Positions 17,802 to 28,438 of a stretch of 64,000 nt of DNA are shown here, piece by piece. The stretch spans positions 372,001-436,000 of the forward strand of contig NZ_CP140255.1 of NCBI RefSeq assembly GCF_034479615.1, read 5' to 3'. The stretch is from Vreelandella neptunia. GTDB taxonomy: Bacteria; Pseudomonadota; Gammaproteobacteria; Pseudomonadales; Halomonadaceae. Below the pieces are notes generated by a model. That model was given only the letters and a program-made list of their open reading frames with translations, was not told the origin of the DNA and ran no database searches. A program made the translations under genes and the position numbers. Position 1 is the stretch's first letter, and every line of letters starts with the position of its first letter.

Positions 17802-18188
17802 ATGAAACTGCTTAACCGCTCCGCACTGAGCGTCAGGCCGACCCAGCCCTTTGTGGACTGGATCAACGCGCTGGAACCCACCATGGGAGACGACGACCTG
17901 ACCCTGGACGACGTCGAACGTGAAAGTACCATTTACCTGATTCCAGAGATGGATACCCCGGAAGCGCTGGAAACTTTTGTGCGCGACCGCTACGTGGAAA
18001 TTCTCGAGACTGAGCTGCGCGCTTGGGAAGAGGACGAACGGCAGTGGCCGGATAAACTCGACTGGGCACTGTTCCAGGAGTTTGTGCGCGTCGAGCACAG
18101 CTACCTGGCAATAGACCTGGATGACGAAACGGCGTTAGAGATTTCAGAAGTCGATGATGCGCTACTGCTCGATAGTGAGCAGGACTAG
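17802..18188 (+). CDS. Small acidic conserved-looking protein of unknown function
   Basis: A 128-residue protein that I do not recognise. It starts at ATG 17802 with AGGAGA 5 nt upstream; the longer frame from 17742 lacks a ribosome site. It is strongly acidic towards the C terminus (a run of Asp/Glu from about residue 105). The middle, TIYLIPEMDTPEALETFVRDRY followed by ILETELRAWEEDERQWP, reads as alternating helices. No signal peptide, membrane span or cysteine motif is visible. It is probably soluble and follows lysS by 84 bp. Confidence 0.75.
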   Translation: MKLLNRSALSVRPTQPFVDWINALEPTMGDDDLTLDDVERESTIYLIPEMDTPEALETFVRDRYVEILETELRAWEEDERQWPDKLDWALFQEFVRVEHSYLAIDLDDETALEISEVDDALLLDSEQD

Positions 18189-18212
18189 CCGTTAGCGTGC
18201 TAGTATTTAGGC

Positions 18213-18254
18213 AAGCCTAGTACTACGTGAGCCCAGTACTACGTAAGCCCAGTG
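18213..18254. repeat. 16-bp tandem direct repeat, about 2.6 units
   Basis: AAGCCTAGTACTACGT (18213) is followed directly by GAGCCCAGTACTACGT (18229) and the start of a third unit, AAGCCCAGTG (18245). It lies in the spacer before the MFS gene. Period and the AGTACT core resemble the array at 41203-41282. Confidence 0.65.
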
Positions 18255-18312
18255 TTTGCCTACGCGTTTGGCTGGTAGCAGCTAGATAGCACACTGTTAA
18301 GTAGCGTACTTC

Positions 18313-18338
18313 GGAACCGGCTTAGGCCGGTTTCATCG
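18313..18338 (+). terminator. Possible weak terminator before the MFS gene
   Basis: AACCGGC (18315-18321) pairs with GCCGGTT (18326-18332) around TTAG. The downstream tract TTTCATCGTTTC is only partly T-rich, so termination efficiency is doubtful. Confidence 0.5.
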
Positions 18339-18346
18339 TTTCTAAT

Positions 18347-18391
18347 GCTGTGTCTTTAGAAGCAGTGGCTTTTAAAGCAGTGTCTTTAATC
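18347..18391. repeat. 15-bp tandem repeat, three units
   Basis: GCTGTGTCTTTAGAA (18347), GCAGTGGCTTTTAAA (18362) and GCAGTGTCTTTAATC (18377) are consecutive diverged copies just upstream of the MFS gene. An open frame through them could extend the MFS protein N-terminally, but the ribosome site at 18431 argues against that start. Confidence 0.6.
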
Positions 18392-18442
18392 GTTTCGCGT
18401 TGGCCGTTTCGTTTAAGATCTCTCCTGCCTAGGAACGCTTGC

Positions 18443-19846
18443 ATGCGACTGTTTGAAACCCGCCCCGGCGATGATGGCCTGCCTGGGCCTGAACGCGCCC
18501 TTGCCGTGCTGGCGCTGGTGACCGGCACCTTGATGGCGGTGGTCGACACCACCATGATCAATCTGGCGCTGCCCACTATCGCCGCCGACTTGAATGTCTC
18601 GGCATCCCGGGCGGTATGGATTACCAACCTGTTTCAGGTCGTTTGTGCGGCTTTTTTGCTCGTGTTTGCGGGCATTAGTGAATTGATCACACGTCGCAGG
18701 CTCTACCTGTTTGGGCTGGCCACCTTTGTCGCTGCCGCGCTGGGGGCAGCGTTATCGCGCAATTTAGAAACGTTGCTGGTGTTTCGTGCCTTTCAGGGGC
18801 TAGGCGCTGCGGCCACGCTATCGATTGGCCCATCGCTTTATCGCGCTATTTTCCCCTCGCGCCTATTGGGCAGCGCCCTTGGCTTGAGTGCCTTGGTGGT
18901 AGCCGGTGGCTACGCGGCAGGGCCCACGCTGAGTGGGGTAATCCTGTCCTTTGCCGACTGGCCCTGGCTATTTGCGCTGAATGTGCCGCTGGGCCTCTGC
19001 TCGCTGTGGCTCGCCAAGCGTGCGTTGCCCCGAGAAGAGCCACGCAAAGGCAGTTTTGATGTGGCTGGGGCGCTGCTCTCAATCGTTATGCTGGCCAGCT
19101 TCTTTATTGCCATGGACGCCGTGAGCCACGCCGCGCCGCTTTGGCAAAGCGGTGGCTGGGTGCTATTGGCGGTACTGGCCTGCGCTGGGTTTATTGCGCG
19201 TCAGCGTCGCGCACCGTATCCATTGCTGCCGCTTAGCGTGTTTGCCGAGCTGCGCTTTACACTGGCGGTATCTGCCTCTGGGCTTGCCTTTATAGGTCAG
19301 GGCCTTACGTTTGTAGCCCTGTCGTTTTTCTACCAGGAGCAGATGGGGTTTTCGCCACTGGAAACCGCTTGGCTGTTTACGCCTTGGCCACTGGCTATCA
19401 TGTTCGTTGGCCCTGTAGCGGGGCGCTTAGCCGACCGTATTAATCCCAGTATTCTCTCCAGCGCAGGGCTTGGCCTACTTATCATTGGCCTGATTGCACT
19501 GGCGCTGGTCGATGAGTCGACCGGCGTGGCGGGAAGTCTATGGCGCACTGCGCTATGCGGTATTGGTTTTGGCCTGTTCCAGCCGCCCAACAACCGCGAA
19601 ATGATGGGCAGCCTGCCACCGGAGCGCAGTTCCAACGTCTCGGGCGTCATGAGCACCACCCGAACCGTCGGGCAGTCGTTTGGCGTGGCTCTAGTCGGTG
19701 CTGCGTTGGCGCTAGGCTGGCCGGTACAGGTAACGCTCTGGCTGGGCGCGGCGACCACGCTGCTGGCGCTTGTGGCAAGCGTGGCGCGTATGCCGCTGGC
19801 AAGGCGTGCGTTACACGCTCGACGGGCATCGTCTGCGGGCCAGTAA
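18443..19846 (+). CDS. MFS transporter, DHA2 (EmrB/QacA-like) drug-efflux family
   Basis: Proton-driven exporter in the inner membrane, predicted multidrug efflux. The 467-residue protein has many hydrophobic spans, consistent with the 14-helix DHA2 class. The first span holds the family motif D1-like LMAVVDTTMINLALPTIAADL, and motif C-like GGYAAGPTLSGVI lies in helix 5. The start at 18443 has AGGAA 7 nt upstream; the frame from 18350 would add 31 residues encoded by a tandem repeat and is less likely. No membrane-fusion partner (EmrA) is adjacent, so the substrate and route are unknown. Confidence 0.88.
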   Translation: MRLFETRPGDDGLPGPERALAVLALVTGTLMAVVDTTMINLALPTIAADLNVSASRAVWITNLFQVVCAAFLLVFAGISELITRRRLYLFGLATFVAAALGAALSRNLETLLVFRAFQGLGAAATLSIGPSLYRAIFPSRLLGSALGLSALVVAGGYAAGPTLSGVILSFADWPWLFALNVPLGLCSLWLAKRALPREEPRKGSFDVAGALLSIVMLASFFIAMDAVSHAAPLWQSGGWVLLAVLACAGFIARQRRAPYPLLPLSVFAELRFTLAVSASGLAFIGQGLTFVALSFFYQEQMGFSPLETAWLFTPWPLAIMFVGPVAGRLADRINPSILSSAGLGLLIIGLIALALVDESTGVAGSLWRTALCGIGFGLFQPPNNREMMGSLPPERSSNVSGVMSTTRTVGQSFGVALVGAALALGWPVQVTLWLGAATTLLALVASVARMPLARRALHARRASSAGQ

Positions 19847-19889
19847 GCGCGTACAATAAAACGGTTTGTGATCTCTCAAGGAGAACCTT

Positions 19890-20198
19890 ATGACGCTGCA
19901 GACACAGATTGAGCAGAAGTTAACGGCACTCGCGCCGGACGTGCTGCAGGTTGAAAACGAAAGCCACATGCACAACGTGCCCGCGAACTCTGAAACCCAC
20001 TTCAAAGTGACGCTAGTAAGTGACTCCTTCGACGGCATGATGCCGGTGAAGCGTCACCAGCAAATTTATGCGCTGTTGGCCGATGAGCTTTCCGGGCCGG
20101 TGCACGCCTTAGCGCTGCATCTTTATACCCCCAGCGAGTGGCAGGCACGCGGCGGTGAACGCCCGAATTCACCCAACTGTCGCGGCGGCGGGAAGTGA
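19890..20198 (+). CDS. BolA-family protein
   Basis: A 102-residue BolA-fold protein. The family partners with monothiol glutaredoxins in Fe-S handling, and E. coli BolA also acts as a transcriptional regulator of morphology genes. Visible features are the N-terminal helix LQTQIEQKLTAL, the loop ENESHMHNVPANSETHFKVTLVSDSFDGMMPVKRHQQIYALLADEL, with the conserved RHQ before the C-terminal helix, and HALALHLYTPSEW. AAGGAGAA is well placed before the ATG at 19890. Its stop overlaps the GTG start of the HolD-like gene. Confidence 0.9.
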   Translation: MTLQTQIEQKLTALAPDVLQVENESHMHNVPANSETHFKVTLVSDSFDGMMPVKRHQQIYALLADELSGPVHALALHLYTPSEWQARGGERPNSPNCRGGGK

Positions 20199-21094
20199 AT
20201 CAAGAAGTTACACGGCGCCACTACCTGGATGCCATGGGGATTACCGCTTGGGCCGCTAAATACCAGTTGCCTAATGCGCTGCCCACCGAGGCCTGTGAGT
20301 GGGAGGATTCGACGCCTGCTCCTACGCCGCCTCGGGAGCGGCTACAGGCATTGCTGGACGACGCCCCGGCGCCCAAGCGGCAAACGTCCAAACCCCATAC
20401 GCCCGAGTCTCAATCGCCCGATCCCTTGGCCTCAGGCGAAGCCATTGCCTCACCCTCGGCGGTGCGGGCACTGCTGGATCAAGACAAGCAGCGTGCGGAC
20501 AAGCCGGGCCAACATAAGCCGGCGATTGCCAACCCGGATACGGCAGGGCCCCGCGCGGAGGCAGCGCGGCCAGCCAAACCTCTTAAGTTCGCGCTCTCCT
20601 GCGTGTGTCTTGAGGGCCGCTGGATGGTGCTGCAGGCGGGGGAGATGAGTCCTCTTGAACAGCAGCTATTGGCTAACCTGTTACAGGCCGCAGGCATTCA
20701 GCGTGGAGCGTTGCCGGAAGTGAGCCACTTCACCTGGCCGCAAATGGCCAACGCCTTTGCGGTGGAGGATCCTCTGGACGAAGCCCGGGAGGGCTTGGCG
20801 GCGTTTATTGCTGGAAGCGCGAGCCGACAGGGGTGGCGGCTAGAGCGATTACTCTGGTGGGGTGAGTTGGAAGCCAAGCCTGATGCTGAATCTGGGGCTG
20901 AACAAGCGCCGCTGGAGCGCATACTGAACGTAACTGAAGGCCACAGCCAAACGCTTTCGCTGCCCTTATGGCAGGGCCCTTCACTTGGGTCGCTTCTCGA
21001 CGGTAGCCATAGCAAGCGTGACCTCTGGCCAGCGCTGCAGGCGCTAGGCCAGCTATGGGCGGCTGGCGCTAAGCAGACTGCTGATGGTCACTGA
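20195..21094 (+). CDS. HolD-like protein (DNA polymerase III psi subunit candidate)
   Basis: The N terminus TRRHYLDAMGITAWAAKYQLPNALP matches the pattern of E. coli psi (RRDWQLQQLGITQWSLR...), the segment that binds chi, and rimI follows directly as in E. coli holD-rimI. The 299-residue product is more than twice the E. coli length. Residues 40-125 are a Pro/Ala-rich low-complexity linker, followed by a globular part (FALSCVCLEGRWMVLQAGEMSPLEQQLLANLLQAAGI) that could hold the psi fold. It starts with GTG overlapping the BolA-family stop (GTGA). The role in the clamp-loader complex is inferred from these two clues only. Confidence 0.6.
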   Translation: MNQEVTRRHYLDAMGITAWAAKYQLPNALPTEACEWEDSTPAPTPPRERLQALLDDAPAPKRQTSKPHTPESQSPDPLASGEAIASPSAVRALLDQDKQRADKPGQHKPAIANPDTAGPRAEAARPAKPLKFALSCVCLEGRWMVLQAGEMSPLEQQLLANLLQAAGIQRGALPEVSHFTWPQMANAFAVEDPLDEAREGLAAFIAGSASRQGWRLERLLWWGELEAKPDAESGAEQAPLERILNVTEGHSQTLSLPLWQGPSLGSLLDGSHSKRDLWPALQALGQLWAAGAKQTADGH

Positions 21095-21527
21095 ACTCAA
21101 CGTTGAGCACCTGGCCCTGCTGATTGCGCTTGAGCAGCGGGCGCAGAGCGGCACTTCTGAGACGCAAATGCTGGCAGCATTGGGCAGCCAGGATACCTGT
21201 GTACTGGGCTGGTGGCAGGCTGAGCAGCTGTTAGGATACGCCATTGTGGCGCGACTGCCGTTTGAGGCGGAACTGCAAGCCATTGGGGTGCATCCAGAGC
21301 AGCGTTGCAGTGGAGGAGGTCGGGCGTTGATGGAGGTCGTGCTGTCCACCGCACGCGGCTGGCTGAGTGAGCGACTGCTGCTAGAGGTGCGAGCGGGGAA
21401 TCTTAGCGCAATCCGACTCTACCAGCGCTGCGGGTTTAGCGAAGACGGGCGGCGCAAAGGCTACTACCCAGCGGCCAACGGGGCCGCTGGGCGAGAAGAC
21501 GCGCTACTCATGTCTCAGATCATCTAA
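21084..21527 (+). CDS. rimI: Ribosomal-protein S18 alanine N-acetyltransferase RimI
   Basis: GNAT acetyltransferase that acetylates the N-terminal Ala of S18. The 147 residues contain the acetyl-CoA loop in IGVHPEQRCSGGGRALMEVVL (the R/Q-x-x-G-x-G/A motif) and the C-terminal LEVRAGNLSAIRLYQRCGFSEDGRRKGYYP, strongly RimI-like. It overlaps the HolD-like gene by 11 bases, and the combination psi-rimI supports both names. Confidence 0.92.
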   Translation: MVTELNVEHLALLIALEQRAQSGTSETQMLAALGSQDTCVLGWWQAEQLLGYAIVARLPFEAELQAIGVHPEQRCSGGGRALMEVVLSTARGWLSERLLLEVRAGNLSAIRLYQRCGFSEDGRRKGYYPAANGAAGREDALLMSQII

Positions 21528-21542
21528 GTAGCGCAAAGCTAG

Positions 21543-21737
21543 TTACGAAGCGCTAGTTGTTTCTAGGCTGTCGAACTTGCTAAGTAGACTGTTGAGGCGA
21601 CGCTCCCACTCTTCGCGCTCCTCTTTCAGCTTGGCGTTTTCGCCGCGCAGCTCTTCATTTTCCAGTTTCATCATCTCCAGTGCATCAACAGTGTCGGTGA
21701 CTTTCTGTTCAAGCTGATTAAATAGCTCCAGACTCAT
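21543..21737 (-). CDS. zapB: Cell division protein ZapB-like coiled coil
   Basis: Z-ring-associated coiled-coil protein that bridges ZapA and MatP. The 64-residue product is almost one heptad-repeat helix (MSLELFNQLEQKVTDTVDALEMM..., ELRGENAKLKEEREEWERRLNSLLSKF). It begins with the ZapB-like MSLE-F--LE-KV pattern. The start at 21737 is preceded by AGGGAGAG; an upstream in-frame start would add 11 residues without a ribosome site. It converges with rimI on the opposite strand, 15 bp apart. Confidence 0.82.
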   Translation of the reverse strand: MSLELFNQLEQKVTDTVDALEMMKLENEELRGENAKLKEEREEWERRLNSLLSKFDSLETTSAS

Positions 21738-21787
21738 GTATCTCTCCCTAGCGTAAAAACGAAAACCCAAAACAGGTCATAAAAAGG

Positions 21788-21815
21788 CACCCAAATAAAC
21801 AAGCACAAAGCTTGT
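21788..21815 (-). terminator. Possible weak terminator downstream of rsmD (minus strand)
   Basis: On the minus strand ACAAGC and GCTTGT pair around TTTGT (21815-21799), followed by TTATTT. The stem is only 6 bp, and the T tract is broken. Confidence 0.35.
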
Positions 21816-21871
21816 CAGTAGGGACGAATGAGGCGAGCGTAACGCCACCGCCGCGTGGCGGCAAGCGCTGT

Positions 21872-22492
21872 TTACGGTGCTTGACGTTGATAGAGCCTTG
21901 CCGTGCTTTCGCCCGCCTGGGTTTCGCGGTGCAATAGCCAGTTGGTGGGCACCTTGGGAGCGAGCGACGTCTCGGTTTCCAGGTAAATCATTGCCTCGTT
22001 ATCAAGCCAGCCGCTATTTTCCAGCGCCGTACAACACGGCGCGGCCAATTGCTGATGGAAGGGCGGGTCGAGAAAGACCAGCGTATAGGGCTTGGCTGGG
22101 TACGTCAGGTAGGCTTGAACGTCGTTAACATGCACCGCGCTTGCGGTAATGTTGAGCGATGCCAGATTGGTCGACAGCTGCTCCGCTACTCGCGGGTTGC
22201 GCTCGACAAAATCGACCCAGGCCGCGCCGCGAGACACGGCTTCAATGCCCAGCGCGCCAGTACCTGCGAATAGGTCGAGTACCTGTTGCTCGTAAAGCTG
22301 TTGGCCGAGCCAGTTGAACAGCGTTTCACGCACGCGGTCTGGGGTTGGACGCAAGCCAGGGCTATCCAATATCGGCAACTGACGGCGGCGGAACTCACCG
22401 CCGATAATGCGCAGTTTGCCAGGTTGTTGAACGCCACGCCGAGCAGATGCAAGGCGGGGAGCAGAAGATTTAGGGGGGCGTTTTCGTGTCAT
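21872..22492 (-). CDS. rsmD: 16S rRNA (guanine966-N2)-methyltransferase RsmD
   Basis: Methylates G966 of 16S rRNA on the 30S subunit. The sequence shows GKLRIIGGEFRRRQLPI near the start, RPTPDRVRETLFNWLG, the SAM-binding VLDLFAGTGALGIEAVSRGA and the catalytic LVFLDPPF (the DPPF/Y motif). The start at 22492 (MTRKRPPK) is preferred over 22522 because basic residues usually open the family; neither has a strong ribosome site. It is divergent from ftsY, as in many gammaproteobacteria. Confidence 0.93.
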   Translation of the reverse strand: MTRKRPPKSSAPRLASARRGVQQPGKLRIIGGEFRRRQLPILDSPGLRPTPDRVRETLFNWLGQQLYEQQVLDLFAGTGALGIEAVSRGAAWVDFVERNPRVAEQLSTNLASLNITASAVHVNDVQAYLTYPAKPYTLVFLDPPFHQQLAAPCCTALENSGWLDNEAMIYLETETSLAPKVPTNWLLHRETQAGESTARLYQRQAP

Positions 22493-22582
22493 GAAACGGA
22501 TTGTAGCGGGCTGTTTATCCAAAGTCTTGGATTACGGTGTTAGCATAACCTTAATGTCCACACTTTATGTCGGGTAACACTC

Positions 22583-23898
<1,316 letters not shown>

Positions 23899-23902
<4 letters not shown>

Positions 23903-24567
23903 TCGCTTTTGAGCATGTGGGAAAACGCTACGGCGGGCGCTTTGAGGCGCTGGCGCATCTTAACTTTCGGGTTGCCCGGGGCGAGATGGTGTTTCTTACC
24001 GGCCACTCCGGTGCCGGTAAAAGCTCGCTACTACGCTTAGTGATGCGCCTAGAGAAACCTAGCCGTGGGCGCGTCGTCGTAGCGGGGCACGATATCGCCC
24101 AGCTGCATGCCAGCCAAGTGCCATTCTATCGTCGCCAAATTGGCGTGGTTTTCCAGGATCATCAGTTGCTCTTTGATCGCAGCATTTTTCATAATGTTTC
24201 TCTACCGCTGGAGATTCAAGGGGTTGAACCTCGGGAGGCCGCCCGCCGTGTGCGTGCCGCGTTAGATAAGGTGGGGCTGCTGCATCGTGAAAAGGCGTTG
24301 CCCATAGAGCTCTCCGGGGGCGAGCAGCAGCGGGTAGGCATTGCCCGGGCGGTGGTTAATAAGCCCGCGTTGCTGCTTGCTGATGAACCGACGGGCAACC
24401 TGGATCCCCAGCTCTCGGCGGATATCATGGCGCTGTTTGAGGACTTTAATCGGATTGGTACCACGGTGATGATCGCCAGCCACGATTTGGCCCTGATTGC
24501 CCGACTGCGCCACCGCATCCTGCGCTTAAGCGACGGCAGGCTGGTAGCCGATGAGGGGGCGCTATGA
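23899..24567 (+). CDS. ftsE: Cell division ATP-binding protein FtsE
   Basis: ABC-type ATPase that, with FtsX, activates EnvC/amidases at the divisome. The 222 residues show Walker [10 protein letters not shown] (35-43), Q-loop [22 protein letters not shown], the signature LSGGEQQR and Walker [13 protein letters not shown], with the switch His in IASHDL. It overlaps ftsY upstream and ftsX downstream by ATGA, giving a tightly coupled ftsY-ftsE-ftsX unit. Confidence 0.97.
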
Positions 24568-25613
24568 AGTCATCTGCGACGCCCAAGCGTCGTCAGGGAG
24601 CAGCATTAAAAACGCCGCGCAAAGCCGCTGTTAAACCAGCGGTTGAGAAAGCCCAAGCACCCCAGCGGGGCGCCAGGTCGCAGCAAACGCGCTTTTCCAG
24701 CCGCCTGCGGGCATGGGGTCGCCATCACCGCAGCATGGCGTGGGATAGCTTTCAGCGCTTGATACGCTACCCGCTGGGTAACCTCCTGACCATGCTGGCG
24801 ATTGCTATTGCGCTAGTGCTGCCTGCGGCGCTGTGGCTAACCCTTGACAGTGCGCGGTTGCTGGATGCAGAGCTTGATGAGAGCGCCACCCTAACGGTTT
24901 ACCTGGAGTTGAGTGCCGATGATGCCCAGTCGTTGCGTATCGAAGAGGCGGTCAACGCGGAACCGGACGTGCTCGAAACTCATCTGATCAGCGCCGAACA
25001 AGGGATGGCGGAGTTCCAGCAGTCGCTGGGGCTCGATGATGCCTTGGCAGGGCTGGAGAGTAACCCGCTGCCTATCAGCATGGTGGTGCGCCCGGAAAGC
25101 GTTGACCCGGTTGCCATGCAGCAGTTGGCCGCCCGCCTTGAAGCGCTCTCTGGCGTTGATGAGGTGCGACTTGATCTGGCCTGGGTGGAGCGGCTGAGAA
25201 ACCTGGCCGAGCTAGGCCGCCGTGTGGCACTGGCGCTAGGGGCGCTGTTTGGTTTAGGCGTGCTGCTGGTGGTCGGCAATACCATTCGCCTCTCGGTGGA
25301 GAGTCGCCGCCGGGAAATTGAAGTCGTGATGCTCATTGGCGCCACGCATGCCTTTGTGCGACGGCCGTTCCTATACAGCGGTGCTTGGTACGGCTTAGGC
25401 GGTGGGCTGCTGGCGCTGGGTTTGTTAGGCCTGGGCAATCACTGGCTTTCCCTGCCGGTATCCGCTCTGGCAGCCAGTTACGGGGCGAGTTTTTCTTTAC
25501 CCCAACTCGACGTGACAGGCTCTACAATTCTGCTATCTTGCAGTACACTACTAGGCTGGTTGGGTGCCTGGTTGGCGGTGACTCGTCACCTTTCGAGCAT
25601 TCGGCCAAGATAA
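24564..25613 (+). CDS. ftsX: Cell division protein FtsX
   Basis: Membrane partner of FtsE that transmits ATP hydrolysis to periplasmic amidase activators. The 349 residues begin with a basic, disordered cytoplasmic tail (KRRQGAALKTPRKAAVKPA). The first membrane span follows (about 75-95), then a periplasmic domain (about 100-210) and three C-terminal spans around LALGALFGLGVLLVVGNTIRL, FLYSGAWYGLGGGLLALGLLGL and STILLSCSTLLGWLGAWLAV. The motif RLSVESRRREIEVVMLIGATHAFVRRPFL is characteristic. Its ATG overlaps the ftsE stop. Confidence 0.95.
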   Translation: MKSSATPKRRQGAALKTPRKAAVKPAVEKAQAPQRGARSQQTRFSSRLRAWGRHHRSMAWDSFQRLIRYPLGNLLTMLAIAIALVLPAALWLTLDSARLLDAELDESATLTVYLELSADDAQSLRIEEAVNAEPDVLETHLISAEQGMAEFQQSLGLDDALAGLESNPLPISMVVRPESVDPVAMQQLAARLEALSGVDEVRLDLAWVERLRNLAELGRRVALALGALFGLGVLLVVGNTIRLSVESRRREIEVVMLIGATHAFVRRPFLYSGAWYGLGGGLLALGLLGLGNHWLSLPVSALAASYGASFSLPQLDVTGSTILLSCSTLLGWLGAWLAVTRHLSSIRPR

Positions 25614-25810
25614 TTGATAGATTTTAGGCAGTTGATGCGATACTGCTGGTGATGCTTAACCTGCGAACTTTATGCTTGCATTAAGGTCTCACTAGCGCAG
25701 ACATTCGTATGGCTGAATGCGCATGACTGAATTAGTATCACGGTTTTGTAATAGGTTATTGATAACGTGCTACGTCAACCACGATGGGTTACAGGGGAGA
25801 CCACCTGCAC

Positions 25811-26677
25811 ATGAGCACTAGTCTTCTACCGGTGGGGCAGCTTTCGCCCGGCGGCGATCTGGGCGGTTACATCCGCGCAGTCAATGGAATTTCGGTATTA
25901 ACGGCCGATGAAGAGCGCGAACTCGCTTATCGCCTCTATGATGAAGGCGATCTGGAAGCCGCTCGTCGTTTGGTACTGTCGCATTTGCGCTTTGTGGTGC
26001 ATATCGCGCGTAGCTATTCGGGTTATGGGTTGGCTCAAGCGGATCTGATTCAAGAAGGTAACGTTGGCTTGATGAAAGCCGTCAAACGCTTCGATCCGAA
26101 CCAGGGCGTTCGTCTGGTTTCGTTTGCCGTGCACTGGATTAAAGCGGAAATTCACGAATTTGTGCTGCGTAACTGGCGGATCGTTAAGATTGCCACCACC
26201 AAAGCCCAGCGCAAACTGTTCTTTAACCTGCGTAGTGCGAAGAAGCGTTTGGCGTGGTTGAACAACGACGAAGTGGACGCCATCGCCAAGGATCTCGACG
26301 TTAAGCCTGAGATTGTGCGCGATATGGAAGGGCGCTTGTCGTCTTACGATGCCGGCTATGATGCCCCGGCAGGTGATGATGAAGAGAGCACCTATCAAGC
26401 GCCTGTTCACTTCTTAGACGACGCCGCTTCCGACCCTGCCACGCAGTTGGAAGATAGCAACTTCGAGGAAGACTCGACGCGCCGTTTACAGCTTGCCCTT
26501 GAAGGGCTTGATGAGCGCTCGCGGGATATTCTTCAGCGCCGCTGGTTGGCCGATAGCAAAGAGACGCTGCATGATCTGGCCGATGTGTACGGCGTCAGTG
26601 CAGAGCGAATCCGTCAGCTTGAAAAGAATGCCATGAAAAAGCTGCGTCAGAAAATGGGTGAAGAGATGGTCGCCTAA
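25811..26677 (+). CDS. rpoH: RNA polymerase sigma-32 factor RpoH
   Basis: Heat-shock sigma factor. Region 2 is clear ([21 protein letters not shown] region, [64 protein letters not shown]), including the RpoH box QRKLFFNLR. Region 4.2 is [29 protein letters not shown]. The start at 25811 gives [19 protein letters not shown] lies 11 nt upstream, a long spacing. An ATG at 25784 would add 9 residues. It follows ftsX by 197 bp and ends at a strong terminator. A translational RNA thermometer is known for E. coli rpoH, but I cannot confirm one here. Confidence 0.95.
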   Translation: MSTSLLPVGQLSPGGDLGGYIRAVNGISVLTADEERELAYRLYDEGDLEAARRLVLSHLRFVVHIARSYSGYGLAQADLIQEGNVGLMKAVKRFDPNQGVRLVSFAVHWIKAEIHEFVLRNWRIVKIATTKAQRKLFFNLRSAKKRLAWLNNDEVDAIAKDLDVKPEIVRDMEGRLSSYDAGYDAPAGDDEESTYQAPVHFLDDAASDPATQLEDSNFEEDSTRRLQLALEGLDERSRDILQRRWLADSKETLHDLADVYGVSAERIRQLEKNAMKKLRQKMGEEMVA

Positions 26678-26714
26678 GACCAGACTGAACGCTCCATTTG
26701 TGGCTTTTCTGCAT

Positions 26715-26758
26715 TAAAAAAACCGGCCCCTTTAAAAGAAAGGGAGCCGGTTTTTTTT
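26715..26758. terminator. Strong bidirectional terminator between rpoH and slmA
   Basis: AAAAAACCGGC pairs with GCCGGTTTTTT, with an extra inner CCCTTT/AAAGGG helix, followed by eight T on the plus strand and preceded by seven A (T on the minus strand). It serves both convergent genes. Confidence 0.92.
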
Positions 26759-26777
26759 GTGCAGCCAGCACGCGAGC

Positions 26778-27386
26778 CTAAGCTGGTTGTGCCGTGGCGC
26801 GCAGTAAGTGGGCCGACAGCAGCGACCACTGATCTTCCCAGTGTTCGGTGGGCAGGCGCTTAAAGTCGCTACGCACATACTGGGAAATGCGTCCCTCCGC
26901 CTGGGCCGCTAACAAATTGGCAGCGGCAGAGGCTGGAATCGTGGGGCGTAGACCTTCACGCAGTTCGGCTTCGCGCAGGATCTGTTTAAGCTGCATTTCC
27001 AGGCGTTCAAACAGCTGGTTGACCCGCTGGCGTAGCCGGGCGGTTTCGCCGGTGAGCACGTCGCCGCCCATCACCCGCGCCAGGCCAGGGTTTTTCTCAG
27101 CAAAGCCCAGCAGCAGCGCAAGTATGGTGCCGCAGCGGGAGGTAGCGTCGGGAACGTCTTCTAAAATACGCGTGATGCGGGCAAAAATGCTCTCTTCAAT
27201 AAAGTCGATCAGCCCCTCAAACATTCGCGCTTTGCTGGGGAAGTGGCGGTAGAGCGCCGCTTCTGAAACGCCAACCTGGCGGGCGAGGGCGGCTGTGGTA
27301 ATGCGCTTGCCGCTATCTTCCTCAAGCATCAGCGCCAGGGCTTGGAGAATCTGCTCGCGGCGGCGAGGTTTTTGATCTTCGCTCAT
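26778..27386 (-). CDS. slmA: Nucleoid occlusion factor SlmA (TetR family)
   Basis: DNA-bound inhibitor of FtsZ assembly over the nucleoid. The 202-residue protein has a TetR helix-turn-helix at about 8-55 (RREQILQALALMLEED, ITTAALARQVGVSEAALYRHFPSKARMFEGLIDFIEESIF), wording highly typical of SlmA. The all-helical C-terminal domain includes LGFAEKNPGLARVMGGDVLTGE. The neighbourhood slmA-...-dut-coaBC also matches enterics and pseudomonads. Confidence 0.94.
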   Translation of the reverse strand: MSEDQKPRRREQILQALALMLEEDSGKRITTAALARQVGVSEAALYRHFPSKARMFEGLIDFIEESIFARITRILEDVPDATSRCGTILALLLGFAEKNPGLARVMGGDVLTGETARLRQRVNQLFERLEMQLKQILREAELREGLRPTIPASAAANLLAAQAEGRISQYVRSDFKRLPTEHWEDQWSLLSAHLLRATAQPA

Positions 27387-27405
27387 AATGTGACCTCCGT
27401 CGCGG

Positions 27406-28326
<921 letters not shown>

Positions 28327-28438
28327 TTATTATGTTGCTAACGTTTATGCTGATTAAGTGATGAGGGCCGCGCTTTCTAGGTGGTCGCGATCCCTCCAGC
28401 CCCGAGTTATTTGAAAAGCTATTTGAAGAGCTATCTGT

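Noticed and set aside
18189..18442. tRNA or small RNA gene in the MFS upstream spacer
   Set aside because: No cloverleaf arms or CCA end; the spacer is explained by two tandem repeats and a weak hairpin.
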